NCBI RefSeq assembly: GCF_012641275.1 | Contig: NZ_JABAIA010000003.1 | Span: 868,001 to 932,000 of the forward strand | Direction: 5' to 3' | Source of the DNA: Chitinophaga varians | Lineage (GTDB): Bacteria; Bacteroidota; Bacteroidia; Chitinophagales; Chitinophagaceae | Length of the DNA: 64,000 nt | Shown: piece after piece, positions 54,918-62,800 of the stretch | Layout: the number at the start of each line of letters is the position of its first letter | Numbering within the stretch: position 1 is the first letter of the stretch | Translations under genes and position numbers: made by a program | The notes under the pieces: model-generated | What the model saw: the letters and a program-made list of their open reading frames with translations, nothing else | Told to the model about the DNA's origin: nothing | Database searches by the model: none

Positions 54918-56402
54918 CTAACCGGCATTGATAGAGGTGTCCAGCAGACCGATACTGTATTCGATTTCTTCATTTTCCAGTCCCATTAAGTCTTGATACT
55001 GCAATGTTGAGAAATTGAATAACGGGTTTAATAACTTTGGCGGTATATTATTAATGGTACTGTTTTCGTCGTCGGGGTCCAGGTTTGCTCCATTTTCATC
55101 CACCATCCATTTCAATAACAGTTGTTCTCCGGCTTTGAGGTAAGTGATGTTGGCGGGTTCTTTAAAGCCCTTCTTGTAATATTGGGTTTTCCTTTGATAG
55201 TCGTCAAATAATTTCCAGAGATCAGTATCCTTGTTATTATTGAAGGTGTCCTTAATGGTTATTTGTGTACTTTCTTTCAGTCTTTGACGAATTTGTTCCT
55301 TTCTGGTGGTAAGCGCTTTTTTAACCTGTTCTCGATCATCTGTCGAGGAGTTAATCTTATCGCTGCCTTTACAGATGTCACATTGTGTAAGTGCCTGGCA
55401 TCTGTTCATTCCAAGGAAATAGGAAATGCTAAGATCTTCGCCGGAATTGACGAAATATGGGCTGTAATTAAAGTTGGTTTGCTGGACATTGTTCTCTTTT
55501 TTTAGTTGATCAACATTCCAGAACACCGCTTGTTGAAGAAAGTTATATGGCGTTGGATTTCCTCTTAAGGACACCCTTCTGTTGTTAAACCTGTTGTAAA
55601 TTTTGACAACGTCGGTTTGTGCCATGTACATGTTTGTGCCATGCGCCCCCAGCGCCCATAAAGGCTCTGAATTACCTATTACCCTAACGTTTGTCATTTT
55701 AGCTTCGAATTTGTAAAATTCGTCAACGTTTGTAATATAGAGTACATTATCATCCAGGAACCAGGCTTTGGGCACATTAATATGGTTGAAGAATTTTGCA
55801 ACTGCATAACGACAGGCGCCGAAACCAAGCATAAAGTCGGGGTTGCTTCCCACTTCATATCCGATAACGGTAATGCCCGTACCAGCGAGGTCCTCAACAT
55901 ATATTTTGTACTCCGCCGCCTGAACGAAGATATAGATCCCTCGGTTGTTGGCATCTTGTTGAGAAAGCCGGTAGGGGAAATAGAGAGGGATTTTATCGCC
56001 GTTCACAAAGGGACCGACATCCCCAATGTTATTGAAGCGCCGTTTGCCGAGAGCTGTCAGAATGCTGTTGCCTGCGTTATACATAGATTTGATCCATTCG
56101 CTTCGCCCGGTTGAAATAATGGCTAGTGGAGGTTGCCTGCCTTTTTCTGTTTCGGCCATGCTCGAAATGTTATCACCGTAGAAATTAAGTATATACAGGT
56201 TTATCGATGTTTTTGCAATGGCTACCATCCTTTGCTGCGCAATTTGTTCGATGGTGTTTGCTCCGTCATTGCCCTGGATGATGACTGAACTTTTAACTAA
56301 GGGTGAGTATTTTTGGAAAATAGCCCCTTCGGGGTCGTAAAAGGTGTTGAGTCTTGCCGAAATTGCCATGGTGAATATTTTGAGGGTACATGAATTTTCC
56401 AT
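54918..56402 (-). CDS. Core protein 1 of the ten-gene unit, possible GT-A-like glycosyltransferase
   Basis: First gene of the minus-strand unit, 494 aa from ATG 56402; ATG 56369 (MAISARLNTF) would give 483 aa and is about equally likely. Residues about 90-260 have the order of a GT-A nucleotide-sugar transferase: an opening strand and loop (IISTGRSEWIKSM), a middle strand (IYIFVQAAEYKIYVEDL), a glycine-rich stretch before an Arg helix (GFGACRYAVAKFF) and a strand ending in an acidic motif (KAWFLDDNVLYI). This resembles the TET-associated/GREB1-type transferases, from memory. A Cys cluster (RCQALTQCDICKG) near residue 350 could bind metal, followed by a Lys/Arg-rich helical region. No signal peptide. 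It may modify one of the co-encoded proteins; that is speculation. Confidence 0.75.
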   Translation of the reverse strand: MENSCTLKIFTMAISARLNTFYDPEGAIFQKYSPLVKSSVIIQGNDGANTIEQIAQQRMVAIAKTSINLYILNFYGDNISSMAETEKGRQPPLAIISTGRSEWIKSMYNAGNSILTALGKRRFNNIGDVGPFVNGDKIPLYFPYRLSQQDANNRGIYIFVQAAEYKIYVEDLAGTGITVIGYEVGSNPDFMLGFGACRYAVAKFFNHINVPKAWFLDDNVLYITNVDEFYKFEAKMTNVRVIGNSEPLWALGAHGTNMYMAQTDVVKIYNRFNNRRVSLRGNPTPYNFLQQAVFWNVDQLKKENNVQQTNFNYSPYFVNSGEDLSISYFLGMNRCQALTQCDICKGSDKINSSTDDREQVKKALTTRKEQIRQRLKESTQITIKDTFNNNKDTDLWKLFDDYQRKTQYYKKGFKEPANITYLKAGEQLLLKWMVDENGANLDPDDENSTINNIPPKLLNPLFNFSTLQYQDLMGLENEEIEYSIGLLDTSINAG

Positions 56403-56876
56403 GCTGCCGGAAGCAGTTATATAGGAACGATAAGCTGATAGTGGGGGAGGCCGGCCACTATGGTCATTTGAGGATCATTACTGATAAAGCCGGAAGACAC
56501 TGGGAGCGCTTCGGGATTTCAGGAAATTGATTATATTATCTGGGAATATGGGTGTCCTTTAAAAGTTTTGATAGGATTTATACGGTTTTGATTGGATATG
56601 AATGTAATCTGATCTGTTTGGTCCGGAATGAAAAATTTAAATCTGATTGCTGCATGATTTAATAAGAGTCTGCTAGCGGGAAACATCCATACATGTAATT
56701 GAAACAAACAAATCGGGTATTAGAGATGCGTAAATGTTAACTGAAAAAATGTATTTAAATAATATGCATACCTAACTTATGAACAAACCTAATGAAAGTA
56801 TTTCGGATTTACAAAAAAAAACTTTAAAAAAATATACCCCCGGTTTTACTTCACAAAAAACAGATATCTTATAACT
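56403..56876. promoter_or_regulatory. Divergent intergenic region
   Basis: 474 bp between the start of the minus-strand ten-gene unit and the plus-strand PQQ dehydrogenase, so both promoters should lie here. It becomes very AT-rich near the dehydrogenase start. A quasi-repeat (AGTTTTGATAGGATTTA at 56564-56580 and GGTTTTGATTGGATATG at 56584-56600, 20 bp apart) could be a pair of binding sites. I found no convincing Bacteroidota -33/-7 pair and no gene. Confidence 0.5.
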
Positions 56877-59054
56877 ATGTATTATCCTGTGAAATCAAAC
56901 AATACAAGACGCTTGCTGCTCATCTGTTTGGCGGCGCTTTATGCCGCATGTAATCCAACGGGCATAAAAAAATATGCTGACTGGCGCAGCACCGGTGGCA
57001 GTAAGGGAAATATCCGCTATTCCTCCCTCGACCAGATTGATACGGCCAACGTAGGCCGGTTGCAGGTAGCGTGGGTCTACTATTCGGAAAAACAGGATAG
57101 TACCAGGTATGGCGCCATGCAATGTAATCCGGTAATAGTGGATGGTGTGTTATATGGCGTGTCGCCGAAATTAAAACTGTTTGCTGTGGATGCCGCCACC
57201 GGAAAGGAAAAATGGTCCTTTGACCCTGCCGATACGCTGGCCAATAAGACCTGGCACCGCAACAGTGTTAATATGAACCGCGGAGTAGCTTACTGGGCCG
57301 ATGGGGATGACAAACGGATTATTTATACCGTTGGCGCGGTGGCCCTTTGCGTGAATGCGGTAACAGGTAAACTGGTGACCTCCTTCGGCAAGCAGGGCGG
57401 TATTGATTTGCGGGAGGGGCTGGACAGGGACTCCGCGAAGGTTTTTATTGCACCTACGTCCCCGGTGATGATTTACAGAGATCTTTTTTTTCTGAGTGGT
57501 CTTGTCAGCGAAGAAACACCCGGGCATATCAGGGCGTTTGACGTGCGGACAGGAAAACAACAATGGATATTTCATACGATACCTTACCCCGGAGAACCGG
57601 GACATGAAACCTGGGAAGATACGACAGCTTATAAATATATGGGCTCCACCAATAGCTGGGCCGGTTTCAGCCTGGATGAAGAAAGAGGCATATTGTTCGC
57701 GCCGACCGGGAACCCCACCAATGATTTTTATGGCGGACAAAGAAGAGGCGCGGGGTTATATGGCAACTGCATATTGGCGCTGGATGCGGCCACGGGCAAA
57801 TTGTTGTGGCATTTTCAGACGGTACATCACGACGTATGGGATATGGACATCTCTTCTCCGCCGGTTTTGGTGACCATCAAAAAAGATGGTAGAAAGATAG
57901 ACGCTATCGCGCAGTCCACCAAGACAGGGTTAATATTTGTGCTGGACCGCGAAACAGGCAAGCCTGTGTACCCGATTGAAGAGAGGGCGGTAGATACCAC
58001 GACGACGCTGACGGGAGAGAAATTATGGCCCACGCAGCCATTTCCGGTATTGCCCAAACCTTTTGCGCGGCACACGTTAACAGAGGCGGACCTGAACAGG
58101 TTAGTGGACGAAGCTTCTTATCAGGATATATTAAAGCGCTTCAGAAGTTACCGGGCGGGAACAATTTTTACGCCGCCATCAAAGGAAGGCACATTGGTAT
58201 TCCCGGGATATGACGGCGGGGGAGAATGGGGAGGCCCGTCCCTGGACCCGGAAACAAATGTATTGTATGTTAACGCTAATGAAATGGCGTGGGTATTGAA
58301 CATCGTCGACAACGACCCGCCAAAGGAGAAAAAGCGCACCAAATTGGAAGCCGGTGCGGTCCTGTACCATCAGTACTGTATGCAATGCCACGGACCGGAA
58401 CGACTGGGTGGTGGCGATTACCCGTCCATTGTCGGAGTGGAAAAAAAATACACTTACTCCCGGTTGCTTGCTTTGCTGTCAACCGGAAGAAGGATGATGC
58501 CGGGATTTAATCATCTCGATTCTCTGGAAAAAGACGCGATCGCTTCTTTCATTCTTGATTTAAAACAGCTGCAGCTTCAGGAATACAAGGGGCAAAGCAA
58601 AAAAGAGGACGCTCCGCCCCAGGCGCTTTATGGGTTCACCGGATATAATAAATTTCTGACAAAGGAAGGGTATCCGGCTATCAGTCCGCCCTGGGGCACA
58701 TTAAACGCTATCAATCTGAACACAGGGCAATATTTATGGAAGATACCATTCGGAGAATTTGAAGAACTCACGAAGAAAGGTATTCCCGAAACGGGCAGGG
58801 AGAACTATGGCGGGCCTGTCGCCACCGCCGGTGGCGTTTTGTTTATCGCGGCGTCGGCGGACGGTTATATGCGGGCATACAACAAACGTACAGGTGCCTT
58901 GCTTTGGAAAGTAATGCTTCCTGCTCCCGGTATCGCTACGCCGGCCGTTTATGCAGTGAATGGACGGCAGTATGTAGTCATCGCCTGCGGCGGTGGTAAA
59001 TGGGGCGGGAAGTCTTCTGATGCGTACGTTGCTTTTGCGCTGCCGTCTAAATGA
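56877..59054 (+). CDS. PQQ-dependent dehydrogenase lipoprotein with internal cytochrome c motif
   Basis: Quinoprotein dehydrogenase, 725 aa, that should oxidise an alcohol, sugar or sugar acid in the periplasm with PQQ and pass electrons to haem. The N-terminus has a hydrophobic segment ending in LYAAC (Cys25), a likely lipoprotein signal. The propeller shows repeated tryptophan-docking motifs (AVDAATGKEKWSF, ALDAATGKLLWHF, RAYNKRTGALLWKV) and the family's MDISSPPV, NYGGPVATAGG and GGGKWGGKSSDAYVAF. A CMQCH haem-binding motif (Cys501, Cys504, His505) lies in a short insert between blades near residues 485-560. No PQQ biosynthesis gene is present in the window. The substrate cannot be read. 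Start ATG 56877 fits the signal peptide. The gene stands alone between the divergent unit and the PKS. Confidence 0.93.
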   Translation: MYYPVKSNNTRRLLLICLAALYAACNPTGIKKYADWRSTGGSKGNIRYSSLDQIDTANVGRLQVAWVYYSEKQDSTRYGAMQCNPVIVDGVLYGVSPKLKLFAVDAATGKEKWSFDPADTLANKTWHRNSVNMNRGVAYWADGDDKRIIYTVGAVALCVNAVTGKLVTSFGKQGGIDLREGLDRDSAKVFIAPTSPVMIYRDLFFLSGLVSEETPGHIRAFDVRTGKQQWIFHTIPYPGEPGHETWEDTTAYKYMGSTNSWAGFSLDEERGILFAPTGNPTNDFYGGQRRGAGLYGNCILALDAATGKLLWHFQTVHHDVWDMDISSPPVLVTIKKDGRKIDAIAQSTKTGLIFVLDRETGKPVYPIEERAVDTTTTLTGEKLWPTQPFPVLPKPFARHTLTEADLNRLVDEASYQDILKRFRSYRAGTIFTPPSKEGTLVFPGYDGGGEWGGPSLDPETNVLYVNANEMAWVLNIVDNDPPKEKKRTKLEAGAVLYHQYCMQCHGPERLGGGDYPSIVGVEKKYTYSRLLALLSTGRRMMPGFNHLDSLEKDAIASFILDLKQLQLQEYKGQSKKEDAPPQALYGFTGYNKFLTKEGYPAISPPWGTLNAINLNTGQYLWKIPFGEFEELTKKGIPETGRENYGGPVATAGGVLFIAASADGYMRAYNKRTGALLWKVMLPAPGIATPAVYAVNGRQYVVIACGGGKWGGKSSDAYVAFALPSK

Positions 59055-59584
59055 TGCGGTGGAAATTTATCTTGTAAATGTTGCGTGTGGAATATGGTGC
59101 GGTCAAAAAGACAGTGTGTTTGTGAGGTAAGTTAGCACTCCGAATATTGTGTTGTGAAGTAGTATTGCAGTTGAAAATGCTGTTTTTATTTTTATTTTTA
59201 TGAGGCGCAATTGGCCTGTGGTGGCTTGTTTGCGGCGTTGTGTGTTGTATGGTTGGAGTAAGTGTCGTGAAAATTTTATTATTTACTGTGATCTTGTTGC
59301 ATTGATGGATTCTACTTTTATTGATAGATGTTCAATAGCCCGGTAGTGGCCCGTTCTGGACTGTTGCGTTGCTGGTGTTTTTGCTGTTAATAAATTATCT
59401 TAACATAAACCGCTTAAATTGTATCACTGAGAGAAGATGTAAGAGCCATGCTACGATTAGATGTCATTGGCAGAATACTATCCTGTAAAACATTGACCCG
59501 TGATCATTGTGAGTTTGTACCATGAAAATCCTGCGATCCGCCCGCTGTTTCGCAAGTATGTAGTTCAACAGGTATTTTTTTATT

Positions 59585-59607
59585 TATAGCAGCAGCAGAC
59601 TGCTATA
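59585..59607. promoter_or_regulatory. Perfect 8-bp inverted repeat upstream of the PKS
   Basis: Arms TATAGCAG and CTGCTATA separated by 7 bp, about 195 bp before the PKS start. The symmetry would fit a dimeric regulator site or a short RNA hairpin; there is no T-tract to support a terminator. Confidence 0.45.
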
Positions 59608-59634
59608 TATACTTCATCCACTCCTTGGTGTTTG

Positions 59635-59652
59635 GCTGCGAAGCTTTGCAGC
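59635..59652. promoter_or_regulatory. Imperfect 18-bp palindrome upstream of the PKS
   Basis: GCTGCGAAGCTTTGCAGC reads almost the same on both strands (one mismatched pair around a central AAGCTT), about 150 bp before the PKS start. Possible operator; unproven. Confidence 0.35.
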
Positions 59653-59737
59653 ATATTGTTTCTTGCGTGCTGTGGCATTTATACCTTGCCATATCGTGTA
59701 AGTATACACGTATTTTTTTGCTCACTTATAATATTTG

Positions 59738-59756
59738 GGGTAATGCCATATTACCC
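59738..59756. promoter_or_regulatory. Perfect 7-bp inverted repeat close to the PKS start
   Basis: Arms GGGTAAT and ATTACCC with a 5-bp spacer, ending 45 bp before the ATG at 59802, where an operator or a leader hairpin could control expression. An adjacent TAATATTTG resembles, imperfectly, the Bacteroidota -7 element. Confidence 0.45.
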
Positions 59757-59801
59757 TCATGGTAGCCTATTGCATACACATTTCATTAACGATTTTATTC
59801 T

Positions 59802-62800
59802 ATGGAGAAGACAAACATCCCTCAAACACTGTCTGCGATTCTAATAGGACTGAAAGATGTTGAGAATAGAGGCGTAACATTTATTGGGTCAGGCAATCAG
59901 GAAGAATTTATTTCCTATAACCAACTTTACGAAAGCGCTTTGTCGTGGCTGCATTATTTGCAGAAAGAAGGCGCACAGCCCGGTGACGAATTGATATTAC
60001 AGGTAGAAGACAATAAAACTTTTTTACAGATTTTCTGGGGCTGTATTTTAGGTGGGATCATACCAGTGCCTGTTTCAGTTTTTTATCATGTTGGAAATGC
60101 CAGGAAGTTATATAAGATCAGGGCGTTTTTAAAGCGTCCTTTTCTGATGACCAACCGTGCGCACTATGAAAAATTATGCCTATATAAGGATGAAAGTGAA
60201 CATCCGGAAGGGCATCATTTTGAAAGGGTATTGTTCATGGAAGACCATGCAGGAACACCGCAGGAGGCAGTCATACACCCTGCCACTCCTGACAGTATCG
60301 CCTTTTTACAGTTTTCATCAGGCTCCACAGGCAACCCCAAGGGAGTGGTGTTGACTCATGCCAACCTGGTCAGTAATATTCAGGCTGCCTTGTCTGCACA
60401 TGCCTGTACGGAAGCTGACCGCCATTTAAGCTGGATGCCGCTTACACATGATATGGGGTTGATCGGGTTTCACTTGTACCCGATTGCGGCCGGGGTGAAC
60501 CATTACCTGATGCCTACAGACCTCTTCATTAAAAATCCGCTATTATGGATGCAGAAAATATCCGAGCATAGGGCTACTATCATCGGCTCTCCCAACTTCG
60601 GGTATAAGCACTATCTGGATTATTTTACAGAGGAAAAGGCAAAAACGCTGGACTTGTCCTGTGTCAGGATTATCCTCAATGGAGCGGAACCGGTTTCGGC
60701 TACTTTAACGAGGAGTTTTATGGACCGGTTAGGCCCGGTGAAGCTGAGTCCCAATGCCATGTGCCCGGGGTATGGATTGGCTGAAGCAACACTTGAGGTT
60801 ACTTTTCCAGGCGCTCATGCGCCATTTGAAAGCATCCATGTTCCAAGGGAGACATTAACAATAGGGCGATCGGTCATGGGAAAAGATGTGTCAAAGGGTG
60901 AATGGATAAAAGAAAGCATCGAATTGGTAAATCTTGGCAAACCCATTGGTGACGTGGGTATCAGGATCACGGATGAAAACGGGATTGTGTTGGAGGATGG
61001 TCATGTAGGAATTATCCGGATCAAAGGTGATTTCGTTACAAGCCGGTATTATAATAATGAGACAGCTACCAGGGACACGATTCAGGATGGATGGCTGAAT
61101 ACGGGCGATGCAGGGTTTATATGGGAAGGTTGTCTGTTTGTGACCGGAAGGGTGAAAGATATCATTTTTGTAAACGGAACCAATGTATATCCGCATGATA
61201 TAGAGTATCCGCTGGAACAGCTGGACGGCCTTGGTGCGAGGAAGGTGGCTGTCTGCGGGGCGGCAGATAAGGAGACAGGGTCGGAAGCCATTATGGTTTT
61301 TGTCGTCCATAAATCTTCAGTGGAAAAGTTTCTGCCCATCGTGGCCGCCATAAAGAGATTCGTTGCAGAAAAATTAGGACTGGAGGTGAAACAGGTAATA
61401 CCGGTGAGACAGCTCCCTAAAACGACCAGTGGTAAGATTCAAAGATATTTGTTAGCCGAGGAGTATACTAAAGGAAGCTATGATGCAGTCATCCGGGAGA
61501 TAGCGGAAAAAAGTAAAATTGCCGCCGGTGAAGAAAAGCCGGTAACAACCAATGACCGGGCAAATCAGTTTTCTGTTGATACTATCAGGCAGTGGCTGCA
61601 AAACTGGTTGCAGCAGCGGTTTAACCTGACAGTGGCGGAACTGGCTGTGGAAAACACCTTTGCCGCCTATGGAATGACTTCGATGCATGCAGTGAGGCTG
61701 GCAGGTGATCTGGAAGCATGGATGGGATCCGCCATCGATAAAACAGTCATTTATAATTTCCCTACCATATCAACTTTGGCCGGGCATCTTTCTAAAGTAA
61801 GTGTGGCAGATAAAAAAGACTGGTCGTCTGACAGCCATAGAGAGGGTGACAGACGAGTTGCCGTAGTGGGCATAGGGTGCCGGTTTCCCGGAGGGATCAG
61901 TACGCCGCAGGCATACTGGGATTTTCTAAAGAAACAGCGTAGTGCTATTACCGTTATCCCCAAAGAGCGTTGGGACGCAGATGCATATTTTGATACAGAC
62001 GAAGACGCATTGGGTAAAATGTACACGCGGCAGGGAGGCTTCATTGAGCAGGCCGATGAATTTGATCCGCTGTTTTTCGGCATTTCACCGCGGGAAGCTG
62101 CCGGTATGGACCCGCAGCAGCGGCTGTTGCTGGAAACATGCTGGGAAGCGCTGGAGCATGCGGGGATTCGTCCGTCCGGATTAAGGGGCAGTGACAGTGG
62201 TGTTTTTATAGGTCTGGGAACAGATGATTATCAAAGGCTCGTTGCTGCTAATAATGGCACAGCCCAGGTAGAAGACGCATTTGGTGGCCTTGGCGTGGAA
62301 AGAAGCATTGCCGCTGGCAGGATTGCCTATGTGCTGGACTTTCACGGCCCTGTGATGCAGTTGGACACCGCCTGTTCGTCTTCACTGCTGAGCGTACACC
62401 AGGCATGCTTAAGCCTGTTGCAGGGTGAGTGCTCGCTGGCCCTTGCCGGCGGCGTGAACCTGATGCTGACGCCCGATACGACTATTAAACTATGCAGGTT
62501 AAAAGCATTGTCGCCTGCCGGACTGTGTAAATCCTTTGATGACAGCGCGGACGGCTATGTGAGGGGAGAAGGCGCAGGCGTGGTGGTATTAAAACGGTTG
62601 AGTGATGCCTTGGCCAACGGAGATAATATCCTGGCGGTGATTGACGGGTCCGCGGTGAACCATGACGGGTTGAGCAACGGCCTTACTGCGCCGAACGGGC
62701 TGGCACAGCAGCAGCTGATTGAAAAAGCACTGCGGCAGGCTGGTGTAGACAGTGATATGGTGCAGTATGTGGAAACACATGGCACCGGTACCCGCCTGGG

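Larger units (their letters stand above)
59055..59801. other. Long non-coding region upstream of the PKS gene
   Basis: 747 bp with no convincing gene. The first 350 bp are unusually G/T-rich on the plus strand. The second half has three dyads (59585-59607, 59635-59652, 59738-59756) and probably holds the PKS promoter. A 70-codon open frame (59632-59844) overlaps the PKS start and has no supporting feature. Confidence 0.6.

Noticed and set aside
36518..56402. Ten-gene unit as a standard contractile injection system or prophage
   Set aside because: No sheath, tube, baseplate, spike, AAA+ ATPase, terminase or capsid protein could be recognised in the window.
59632..59844. 70-codon open frame before and over the PKS start
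   Set aside because: Overlaps the PKS start in another frame and has no convincing start context or family features; probably chance.
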